Origin: an uncultured Clostridia bacterium
Lineage (GTDB): Bacteria > Bacillota > Clostridia > TANB77 > CAG-508
Direction: 5' to 3'
DNA length: 6,044 nt
NCBI GenBank assembly: GCA_934178555.1
Contig: CAKPQL010000029.1
Location: forward strand, 1 to 6,044
In this document: one piece after another, positions 1-5,044 of the stretch
Numbering within the stretch: position 1 is the first letter of the stretch
Layout: each line of letters opens with the position of its first letter
The notes under the pieces: generated by a model
Told to the model about the DNA's origin: nothing
What the model saw: the letters and a program-made list of their open reading frames with translations, nothing else
The model's database searches: none
Made by a program: the position numbers and the translations under genes

Positions 1-356
1 TAGTTGCTAAACTAAATTATAAAAGTTTTTCAATTTTGCTTACAGGAGATATTGAAAAAATAGCAGAAAATGAAATTCTAAAAGAATATGAAAATAGCAA
101 TATTTTAAATGCAAGCATATTAAAAGTAGCACATCATGGCTCAAAGTCCTCAAGTATAAATAAATTTTTAGAAAAAGTAAAGCCTCAAATTGCATTAATA
201 GGAGTTGGAGAAAAAAATACATTTGGACATCCAAATTCAGGTGTTTTAAATAGGTTAGAAAACTTAAACACGAAAATATATCGTACAGATGAAAATGGAG
301 AAATTACAATAAAAATAGATAGCAGAGGTAAAGTGAAAATTAGAACAAAAATATAA
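1..356 (+). CDS. ComEC/Rec2-type metallo-beta-lactamase domain protein, C-terminal part
   Basis: The reading frame is already open at base 3 and runs to TAA at 354-356, so the gene starts outside the window; no start codon should be assigned here. The visible ~117 residues carry the signature end of a ComEC-type metallo-beta-lactamase fold: LLTGDIE, then KVAHHGSKSS, then GxxNTFGHPNSGVLNRL, then YRTDENGEITI. In ComEC this domain follows the membrane channel and is thought to process incoming transforming DNA; free-standing secreted or cytoplasmic homologues also exist. The HxHxDH metal motif and any membrane part would lie to the left, so full ComEC cannot be told from a stand-alone hydrolase. 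The next gene starts 167 bp downstream with its own promoter, so this is probably an ordinary chromosomal neighbour rather than part of the pilin locus. Confidence 0.85.
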   Translation, partial: VAKLNYKSFSILLTGDIEKIAENEILKEYENSNILNASILKVAHHGSKSSSINKFLEKVKPQIALIGVGEKNTFGHPNSGVLNRLENLNTKIYRTDENGEITIKIDSRGKVKIRTKI

Positions 357-394
357 AAAATAGTTAAATATATTTAGATATTTTATAAAAATTA

Positions 395-460
395 TTGACT
401 TAACAGAAAGTTATTAGTAAAATTATCATGAATGAAAGTAATAACTTATAGACATAATAT
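395..460 (+). promoter_or_regulatory. Sigma-A type promoter and conserved leader of pilin 1
   Basis: TTGACT (395-400) and TAAAAT (418-423) are separated by exactly 17 bp. About 20 bases after the -10 box comes AACTTATAGACATAATAT (443-460). The same arrangement, with one base changed in the second element, recurs before pilin 2 (3600-3665) and before the 5045 gene (4894-4958). The ATTAG just upstream of the -10 box is also shared. The leader element would lie in the 5' UTR, so it could be an operator or an RNA element; which one is unknown. The pilin start codon is about 64 bases further on. Confidence 0.75.
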
Positions 461-523
461 AAACGTTTAAATTTAAATCTATCTGGAAATACTAAGTAAA
501 AAAGAAAAGGAGAACAAAAGAAA

Positions 524-1462
524 ATGAAAAATCAGAAAGGTATAACATTAATAGCACTTGTAGTAACAATAATAGTGTTAATAATACTAGTAGGAGTAAG
601 TATAAATTTAGTGCTAGGAGAAAATGGAATAGTAGAAAAGGCAAAATTTGCAAAGGAACAGACAGAACAGGCAAAAACGAATGAAGAAAAAAGTTTAAAC
701 GAAACAGCAAATTATATTGAAGATATAGAATCTGGTAATGGAGGAAGTTCAACACCAAATCCAACTTTAACAACCAATGATTTGCCAGCAGGAGCTTATA
801 TAAATTACAATACAGGAGTAAGCAGTGTAGGAACAAATGGAGTGGTAACATGTAGAGTATTATATGATACAAGCTCAGAATATGGTTTACAAATAATATC
901 AGATAAGAAGGTGGCAGATGTAACGTTAGGAGGAAGTAAATGGGCTACAGGAAGGAATTCTTATAATAATGCAATAACAACATTGAATAGTGAAGCAGGA
1001 AAGTATTTAAATACAGCATATGTAACAGATGCAAGATGTGTAGGAAGTGTACCAACAAATCAAAATGGAACATTTACAAATAAAAATTCAGAAAATGCAG
1101 GACCAGTACGATTAGGATTTACTTCATCAGTATCAGGAGCAAACAATATGAAAGGAATTGATACTAATTACACTGCAGACCAAACACAAATGAACAACTT
1201 AAATATATGGAAAACAGGAGAAGATTACTGGCTAGCGTCCCGCGATCCGGACGACGATGCGAATTCTTATTCCTGCCGTTTCTTCCTGCGTTATGTGGGC
1301 GATAGCGGCACATTGTTCGATTCCTACTTGTGCCATGTGATCAAAAACGGCGAAACTATGGGTCGTTCGTATACGAAAGGCCTTCGTCCTTGTTTTTCTT
1401 TAAAATCAGATATCAAGATAACAGGAGGAGATGGAACAAGCGGAAATCCATATACAATGTAA
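524..1462 (+). CDS. Type IV pilin-like surface protein with C-type-lectin-like variable tip (pilin 1)
   Basis: This encodes 312 residues. Residues 1-5 are a short basic leader. G6 followed by ITLIALVVTIIVLIIL is a prepilin-type (class III) signal and hydrophobic helix; cleavage is expected after G6. Position +5 of the mature helix is Ala, not the usual Glu. LGENGIVEKAK and a charged helix (to ~70) follow, then a GNGGSSTPNP linker. A beta-rich domain (~85-230) precedes a lectin-like segment from W236 to S292 (WLAS, RYV, G, LC, GET, GLRPCFSL). A constant tail ends GTSGNPYTM. Residues 236-292 are the hypervariable block; compare pilin 2. Similar architectures are known as DGR targets in gut Firmicutes; the adhesive role is inferred. 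AAGGAG at 507-512 lies 11 bases before the chosen ATG, and the prepilin signal begins right after it. The stop is followed at once by a palindromic element. Confidence 0.85.
   Translation: MKNQKGITLIALVVTIIVLIILVGVSINLVLGENGIVEKAKFAKEQTEQAKTNEEKSLNETANYIEDIESGNGGSSTPNPTLTTNDLPAGAYINYNTGVSSVGTNGVVTCRVLYDTSSEYGLQIISDKKVADVTLGGSKWATGRNSYNNAITTLNSEAGKYLNTAYVTDARCVGSVPTNQNGTFTNKNSENAGPVRLGFTSSVSGANNMKGIDTNYTADQTQMNNLNIWKTGEDYWLASRDPDDDANSYSCRFFLRYVGDSGTLFDSYLCHVIKNGETMGRSYTKGLRPCFSLKSDIKITGGDGTSGNPYTM
1229..1399 (+). other. Hypervariable lectin-fold segment of pilin 1, candidate DGR variable region (VR1)
   Basis: This runs in frame from the TGG of WLAS to the TCT of PCFS. Over 1241-1390, 76 of 150 bases are G or C and 30 are A. 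The 120 bases 1081-1200 of the same gene have 40 G or C and 53 A. Constant codons (TGC, CGT, GTG, GGC, TTG TGC, TCG, CTT CGT) alternate with codons that differ from VR2 mainly in their first two bases. Constant codons end in C, T or G although the rest of the gene prefers A. All this fits a DGR variable region. The template repeat and reverse transcriptase are not in the window, so the exact ends are approximate. Confidence 0.72.
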
Positions 1463-1502
1463 GGAACACTAGGGACGGTCCTTTTCGTTCTAAAATCGGA
1501 AC
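1463..1502 (+). repeat. Palindromic GGAAC/GTTCC element after pilin 1
   Basis: The element starts directly after the stop codon. It contains GGAAC (1463-1467), AGGGACGGTCC, GTTCT (1487-1491), a six-base loop AAAATC, and GGAAC (1498-1502). In the second copy (4682-4721) the middle arm is GTTCC, making a perfect five-base stem, so the arm here is a one-base variant pairing through G-T. The sequence resembles REP-like palindromes scattered in Clostridia (recollection, not searched). Its position 3' of a variable region also invites comparison with the hairpins found downstream of DGR variable regions. Confidence 0.55.
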
Positions 1503-1567
1503 GGAAGAGATACTCCTCTTACTTATTTAACATTATATCAAGGCTTATAATAAATAAAAACTAAACC

Positions 1568-1597
1568 AAAGATGAATTTAAAAGTTCATCTTTTTTT
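1568..1597 (+). terminator. Rho-independent terminator
   Basis: AAAGATGAA (1568-1576) and TTCATCTTT (1585-1593) form a 9-bp stem around an 8-base loop, and seven T's cover 1591-1597. It probably ends the pilin 1 transcript. An ATG at 1572 lies inside the stem and is therefore not a credible gene start. Confidence 0.75.
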
Positions 1598-1616
1598 GAA
1601 CCAAAAAATAAAAATT

Positions 1617-2008
1617 ATGAATAGTATAGAATTAAAAAAAGAATTTACAGATGAAGAAACTGGAATAAGTTATACATTGATAGGAGATTATTATGTACCA
1701 AATTTAGTATTAAAACAAGAAGAAAAGGTTATACTAAATAAATATGGTAGATTAAGATTAAATTATTTGAAGGAACATAAGAAAACTGAATATGCAATAT
1801 TGTTTATAGAAGGATAGTTAAATAAGCATTTAAAGGAAATACAGGAAGTAGCAACAAAAAGAGTAAATGATATTATGACAAAATTAAAGCAAAAAGAGAT
1901 TTAACAGAATATATGAAAGATTCTAATCAGTTATATTGGGTAGGAACGATGAACTCAATTAAACAACAAGCCGAAGAAATAGTATTAAATGAGTTGATTT
2001 ATACATAA
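1617..2008 (+). pseudogene. tnpV: Broken tnpV (transposon-encoded TnpV protein)
   Basis: Three pieces read as one TnpV-like protein. From ATG 1617 the frame gives SYTLIGDYYVPNL, KYGRLRLNYLKEHKK and YAILFIEG, then a TAG stop at 1815-1817. The same frame continues after the stop with LNKHLKEIQEVATKRVNDI to about 1897. The frame then shifts, and from GAT 1898 it gives LTEYMKDSNQLYWVGTMNS, IKQQAEEIVLNELIYT and a TAA at 2006-2008. These are the conserved blocks of TnpV in their normal order (GDYxxPNL, YGRLRLxYLKEH, WVGxMNNI, AEEIVxxELIY). One in-frame stop and one frameshift mean the gene is dead. No good ribosome site precedes 1617. TnpV accompanies Tn4451-like and other Firmicutes mobile elements, so this is a scar of a past insertion, immediately before the AbiE operon. 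Confidence 0.8.
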
Positions 2009-2017
2009 AAATATTTC

Positions 2018-2062
2018 AACACAAATGTCGGCTTTGATTTGACAAAAGCCGACATTTGTGTT
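2018..2062 (+). promoter_or_regulatory. Perfect 18-bp inverted repeat, probable AbiEi operator
   Basis: AACACAAATGTCGGCTTT (2018-2035) is mirrored without mismatch by 2045-2062, with a nine-base centre. The right arm fills exactly the spacer between the -35 and -10 boxes of the downstream promoter, and the left arm lies just upstream of the -35 box. AbiEi antitoxins of known systems repress their own operon by binding inverted repeats over the promoter, so an operator is the simplest reading. A terminator for the dead tnpV gene is less likely because only three T's follow the stem. Confidence 0.65.
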
Positions 2063-2068
2063 TATAAT
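2039..2068 (+). promoter_or_regulatory. Consensus promoter of the AbiE operon
   Basis: TTGACA (2039-2044) and TATAAT (2063-2068), both perfect consensus, are 18 bp apart. Transcription should begin near 2073-2077. The leader to the ATG at 2086 would then be only about 10 bases, and the GAGGGAG ribosome site (2072-2078) would lie at its very 5' end. A promoter this strong is expected to be held down by repression through the surrounding inverted repeat. Confidence 0.75.
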
Positions 2069-2085
2069 AAAGAGGGAGAGAAAAA

Positions 2086-2625
2086 ATGGTATATTATTAT
2101 AAAGAATTATTAGAGAGTGGATTAAACAGATATCAAATAGAAAAGAAAGTTGCTAATAAAGAATTGTATAAAATTGAAAAGGGAATATATTCAAACGAGG
2201 AATTTCCAAGTGAATTAGCAATAATAACAAAAAAATATTCTAAAGCAATATTAACTTTGAATAGTGCTTTTTTCTACTATGAACTAACGGATAAAATACC
2301 AGACTACTACTATTTGGCAACAGATAAGAAATCAAGAAATATAGAAAATAAATCAATAAAACAAATTTTCACAAAAAAAGAATTATTAGATATAGGATTA
2401 ACAAAAATGAAAATTGAAGATACAGAAGTTAATATATATGATAAAGAAAGAATGTTAATTGAACTTATAAGGTATAAATCAAAATTACCTTATGAACTAT
2501 ATAAAGAAGTTTTGAATAATTATAGAAAAATCAAAGACAAATTGAATTTTATTAAATTATATAAATATGCTCAAAACTTTAATAATTCATATATAATAAA
2601 AACTATTGAAACGGAGGTAATGTAA
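2086..2625 (+). CDS. abiEi: AbiEi-family antitoxin / autorepressor (type IV toxin-antitoxin)
   Basis: This encodes 179 residues. Residues ~4-40 (YKELLESGLNRYQIEKKV, ELYKIEKGIYSNEE) match the winged-helix domain of AbiEi antitoxins. The remainder shows the family's C-terminal pattern: AILTLNSAFFYYELTDKIPDYYYL (~54-77), IFTKKELLDIGLTKMKI (~94-110), VNIYDKERMLIELIRYKSKL (~115-134) and a helical end. Family members repress their own operon and counteract the AbiEii nucleotidyltransferase without forming a stable complex with it. GAGGGAG stands 7 bases before the ATG. The stop codon TAA overlaps the next start by one base (TAATG), so the two genes are translationally coupled. The operon lies between two pilin copies, next to a dead tnpV, consistent with acquired cargo. 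Confidence 0.85.
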   Translation: MVYYYKELLESGLNRYQIEKKVANKELYKIEKGIYSNEEFPSELAIITKKYSKAILTLNSAFFYYELTDKIPDYYYLATDKKSRNIENKSIKQIFTKKELLDIGLTKMKIEDTEVNIYDKERMLIELIRYKSKLPYELYKEVLNNYRKIKDKLNFIKLYKYAQNFNNSYIIKTIETEVM

Positions 2626-3437
2626 TGAATAGTTTACAAGAATGTATAAATGAGTATATAAAAGATGGTTATACCAGGAACTATGCAATTTCAAAAGTAT
2701 GCCAAGATATTATTATAAATAGAATTTACAATTCAAAATATAATGATAAAATAACAATAAAAGGTGGAGTTGTAATGTTCCACTTAACACAAAATATTCG
2801 TAGAGCAACAATAGATATTGATATGGATTTAATAAATATGTCTATTGCAACAGATAATATAGTTAAAATATTTATGGAATTAGGAAAACTTGATAATATT
2901 GATGGTTTTAAGTTAGAAATTGATAAAGATAATATTGAAGAATTATCTCATCAAGACTATCACGGAAAAAGATTAACAGTTACAATATCTGATAATTATA
3001 ATAAAAGCTATCATATAAAATTAGATATTGGGGTACATAAACACATAGATATTTTGCAAGATACATTATTATTGGATACTAAAATAATTGATGATAATAT
3101 TAGTTTTTTAGTTAATCCAAAAGAGCAAATATTTGTAGAGAAGATAGTTCCATTATTAAAATTTGGACCACTTTCTACTAGATACAGAGATATATTTGAT
3201 CTATATTGGTTAATTACAGAAGGAAATTTAGATAAAAAACTAATTGCTGATTATATGAAGATTTTAATTTTTGATACAGATATTGAAATAACTAACAAAG
3301 AAGATATTTCAAGTATAATAGATATGGTTTTAAGTGATAAGATGTTTATTCAAAATTTATCAAATAATAACAATTGGACAGGACAAAGTATATCAAATAT
3401 ATTAAAAACAATAAAAAAATATGTTGTGGAGTTATAG
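2625..3437 (+). CDS. abiEii: AbiEii-family nucleotidyltransferase toxin
   Basis: This encodes 270 residues with the features of AbiEii/MenT-type nucleotidyltransferases: IKGGVVMF (G47, G48) and R60-x-T62-x-D64-x-D66, the nucleotide- and metal-binding motifs; YHGKRL (~112-117); IKLDIG with a likely third catalytic Asp at D134; and FVEKIVPLLKFGPLSTRYRDIFDLYWL (~170-196), which matches the conserved EK...R.KD.YDLY block. All key residues seem present, so the gene looks intact. Characterised relatives add nucleotides to tRNA acceptor ends and stop translation, and the original AbiE aborts phage infection; the substrate here is not shown by the sequence. GGAGG (2613-2617) is 7 bases before the start, inside the antitoxin gene. 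A strong terminator follows at 3470-3519. Confidence 0.87.
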   Translation: MNSLQECINEYIKDGYTRNYAISKVCQDIIINRIYNSKYNDKITIKGGVVMFHLTQNIRRATIDIDMDLINMSIATDNIVKIFMELGKLDNIDGFKLEIDKDNIEELSHQDYHGKRLTVTISDNYNKSYHIKLDIGVHKHIDILQDTLLLDTKIIDDNISFLVNPKEQIFVEKIVPLLKFGPLSTRYRDIFDLYWLITEGNLDKKLIADYMKILIFDTDIEITNKEDISSIIDMVLSDKMFIQNLSNNNNWTGQSISNILKTIKKYVVEL

Positions 3438-3469
3438 AAAATATAATAATGTAGATAGGATAATGTATT

Positions 3470-3519
3470 ATATAGTGCATAGATTTTTAAAATAATAAAA
3501 ATTTATGCACTATATTTTT
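3470..3519 (+). terminator. Strong terminator of the AbiE operon
   Basis: Bases 3470-3489 pair with 3496-3515 in a 20-bp stem with a single G-T pair and a six-base loop (AAATAA), followed by a run of T's (3515-3519). In the second repeat copy the equivalent stem carries G-T wobbles but still pairs, which suggests that the structure itself is maintained. Confidence 0.75.
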
Positions 3520-3599
3520 ATGCAAATTTAATTAAAGAAATAATCGAATTTAATTTTTATTTTAGGATGAATAAAAATTTTAAAAAATGTAATAACCTA

Positions 3600-3665
3600 T
3601 TGACGTAATAAAAATTTATTAGTAAACTTACTATAAATAAAAATAGCAACTTATAAACATAATAT
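3600..3665 (+). promoter_or_regulatory. Promoter and conserved leader of pilin 2
   Basis: TTGACG (3600-3605), a 17-bp spacer ending ATTAG, and TAAACT (3623-3628). AACTTATAAACATAATAT lies at 3648-3665, 25 bases after the start of the -10 box, the same spacing as before pilin 1. The -10 box is slightly weaker (TAAACT) than at the other two sites (TAAAAT). Confidence 0.75.
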
Positions 3666-3736
3666 GAGTACTTGAAAAAGAAAAAATGTATAAATTCACT
3701 AAATAAAAAAATAATAACAAAAGAGGAGCAGATAAT

Positions 3737-4681
3737 ATGAAATTGATATTGAAAAAAGAAAAAGGTATAACATTAATAGCACTTGTAGTAACAATAATAG
3801 TGTTAATAATACTAGTAGGAGTAAGTATAAATTTAGTGCTAGGAGAAAATGGAATAGTAGAAAAGGCAAAATTTGCAAAGGAACAGACAGAACAGGCAAA
3901 AACGAATGAAGAAAAAAGTTTAAACGAAACAGCAAATTATATTGAAGATATAGAATCTGGTAATGGAGGAAGTTCAACACCAAATCCAACTTTAACAACC
4001 AATGATTTGCCAGCAGGAGCTTATATAAATTACAATACAGGAGTAAGCAGTGTAGGAACAAATGGAGTGGTAACATGTAGAGTATTATATGATACAAGCT
4101 CAGAATATGGTTTACAAATAATATCAGATAAGAAGGTGGCAGATGTAACGTTAGGAGGAAGTAAATGGGCTACAGGAAGGAATTCTTATAATAATGCAAT
4201 AACAACATTGAATAGTGAAGCAGGAAAGTATTTAAATACAGCATATGTAACAGATGCAAGATGTGTAGGAAGTGTACCAACAAATCAAAATGGAACATTT
4301 ACAAATAAAAATTCAGAAAATGCAGGACCAGTACAATTAGGATTTACTTCATCAGTATCAGGAGCAAATAGTATGAAAGATGCTGATACAAATTACACGA
4401 CAGACCAAACACAAATGAACAACCTAAATATATGGACAACAGGAGAATATTATTGGCTAGCGTCCCACTTTGTGAATTCGATGTCTTCTGGCTGCATTTT
4501 AGACGTGCGTAGTGTGAACTCTCGCGGCTACTTTTACAGCAACTTCTTGTGCGCTGTGTACAGCAGCGGCGAAACTAATGGTTATTCGCACACGAATGGG
4601 CTTCGTCCATGTTTTTCTCTAAAATCAGATATCAAGATAACAGGAGGAGATGGAACAAGCGGAAATCCATATACAATGTAA
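3737..4681 (+). CDS. Type IV pilin-like surface protein with alternative variable tip (pilin 2)
   Basis: This encodes 314 residues. The start is fixed by GAGGAG (3723-3728), 8 bases upstream. The leader (MKLILKKEKG) differs from that of pilin 1, but from KGITLIAL onward the two proteins are identical for nearly 200 residues: prepilin helix with Ala at +5, charged helix, Ser/Thr/Pro linker, beta-rich domain. The first change is Q for R in GPVQLGF. Small changes then accumulate, and the lectin-like block W240-S294 is largely different (HFVNSMSSGC, VRSVNSRGYFY, FLCAVYSSGET), two residues shorter than in pilin 1. It keeps the same scaffold (WLAS, RxV, G, LC, GET, GLRPCFSL) and the same tail. It probably displays a different binding surface on the same stem. 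The export and display role is inferred from the N terminus. Confidence 0.85.
   Translation: MKLILKKEKGITLIALVVTIIVLIILVGVSINLVLGENGIVEKAKFAKEQTEQAKTNEEKSLNETANYIEDIESGNGGSSTPNPTLTTNDLPAGAYINYNTGVSSVGTNGVVTCRVLYDTSSEYGLQIISDKKVADVTLGGSKWATGRNSYNNAITTLNSEAGKYLNTAYVTDARCVGSVPTNQNGTFTNKNSENAGPVQLGFTSSVSGANSMKDADTNYTTDQTQMNNLNIWTTGEYYWLASHFVNSMSSGCILDVRSVNSRGYFYSNFLCAVYSSGETNGYSHTNGLRPCFSLKSDIKITGGDGTSGNPYTM
4454..4618 (+). other. Hypervariable lectin-fold segment of pilin 2, candidate DGR variable region (VR2)
   Basis: 74 of the 150 bases 4461-4610 are G or C. Aligned with VR1 (51 codons, two-codon gap) there are 52 base differences: 19 at first, 22 at second and 11 at third codon positions. 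Codons unchanged between the two include TGG CTA GCG TCC, TGC, CGT, GTG, GGC, TTG TGC, GGC GAA ACT, TCG, ACG and CTT CGT. Many of the changes are transversions at neighbouring first and second bases, as expected if AAY codons in a template were randomised. Confidence 0.72.
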
Positions 4682-4721
4682 GGAACACTAGGGACGGTCC
4701 TTTTTGTTCCAAAATCGGAAC
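4682..4721 (+). repeat. Palindromic GGAAC/GTTCC element after pilin 2
   Basis: GGAAC (4682-4686), AGGGACGGTCC, GTTCC (4706-4710), loop AAAATC, GGAAC (4717-4721). The middle and right arms form a perfect 5-bp stem, and the outer left arm can compete for the middle one. GGGGAC follows at 4725-4730, so the repeated motif may extend a little further than in copy 1. Confidence 0.55.
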
Positions 4722-4765
4722 ATTGGGGACACTTTTATAATAATGTAGATAGGATAATGTATTAT

Positions 4766-4813
4766 ATAGTGTATAAATTTTTAAAATAATAAAAATTTAT
4801 GCGCTATTTTTTT
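4766..4813 (+). terminator. Terminator of pilin 2
   Basis: ATAGTGTATAAATTTTTA pairs with TAAAAATTTATGCGCTAT, with two G-T wobbles and a six-base loop. Seven T's follow at 4807-4813. Confidence 0.7.
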
Positions 4814-4893
4814 GTGCAAATTTGATTGAAGAAATAATTGAATTTAGCTTTTATTTTAGGTGAATAAAAATTTTAAAAAAATGTAATAACCTA

Positions 4894-4958
4894 TTGACGT
4901 AATAAAAATTTATTAGTAAAATTAGCATAAATAAAGTAATAACTTATAAACATAATAT
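4894..4958 (+). promoter_or_regulatory. Promoter and conserved leader of the membrane protein gene
   Basis: TTGACG (4894-4899), a 17-bp spacer ending ATTAG, and TAAAAT (4917-4922), then AACTTATAAACATAATAT at 4941-4958. The start codon at 5045 is 86 bases further on. This is the third member of the shared promoter set, implying co-expression with the two pilins. Confidence 0.75.
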
Positions 4959-5044
4959 TTTAATACAAATATAAAAATATGAATAAATAATAACAAAATG
5001 TTTATAATGTGAAAAAAGAAAAAGAGAAAATAAGGAGGAAACAA

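Larger units (their letters stand above)
536..1502 (+). repeat. ~970-bp direct repeat, copy 1 (pilin coding region plus 3' element)
   Basis: This matches 3761-4721. By eye, 536-1109 is identical to 3761-4334. 1110-1228 has about 14 differences from 4335-4453. The block 1229-1399 is highly divergent from 4454-4618 and 6 bp longer. 1400-1502 is again nearly identical to 4619-4721, with differences at 1400, 1486 and 1491. The promoters and first codons of the two genes are outside the repeat and differ. Confidence 0.9.
3443..3665 (+). repeat. ~222-bp intergenic direct repeat, copy a (terminator plus promoter)
   Basis: This is colinear with 4737-4958, shifted by 1293-1294 bases, with scattered substitutions and balanced one-base indels. 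Each copy has the same order: ATAATAATGTAGATAGGATA, a long hairpin, an A/T-rich stretch with TTTTATTTTAGG, then a TTGACG promoter and the AACTTATAAACATAATAT leader. The two copies bracket the pilin 2 gene. Only the promoter-leader end resembles the sequence before pilin 1. Confidence 0.85.
3761..4721 (+). repeat. ~970-bp direct repeat, copy 2
   Basis: This is the partner of 536-1502. Both copies have the same orientation and lie about 3.2 kb apart, with tnpV and AbiE between them. The exact identity over 574 bp, synonymous sites included, indicates very recent duplication or ongoing gene conversion. Confidence 0.9.
4737..4958 (+). repeat. ~222-bp intergenic direct repeat, copy b
   Basis: This is the second copy of the terminator-promoter unit at 3443-3665. 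Here the terminator serves pilin 2 and the promoter serves the membrane protein gene at 5045. Differences include GTGTATAAA for GTGCATAGA in the hairpin arm. Confidence 0.85.

Noticed and set aside
492..872. 126-residue reverse-strand open frame opposite pilin 1, repeated at 3699-4097
   Set aside because: It is the antisense of the A-rich pilin codons, giving a Leu/Tyr/Phe-rich nonsense protein. Its repetition only follows from the duplication of the pilin gene.
1229..1399. A template repeat within the window
   Set aside because: Apart from VR1 and VR2 no other GC-rich stretch resembling them was seen on either strand, and no reverse transcriptase is encoded here.
1330..1530. 66-residue + strand frame over the pilin 1 variable block
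   Set aside because: Overlaps the pilin frame entirely, has no ribosome site, and its stop-free stretch comes from the higher GC of the variable block.
1572..1616. Upstream ATG for the tnpV frame
   Set aside because: It lies inside the hairpin of the terminator at 1568-1597 and the added residues match nothing in TnpV; 1617 is the first credible Met.
2018..2062. Inverted repeat as a tnpV terminator
   Set aside because: Only three T's follow, and the arms coincide with a perfect promoter, so an operator fits better.
3443..4958. CRISPR array or transposon inverted ends in the repeats
   Set aside because: There are only two long direct copies with a gene between; no short regularly spaced repeats, no terminal inverted repeats and no transposase.
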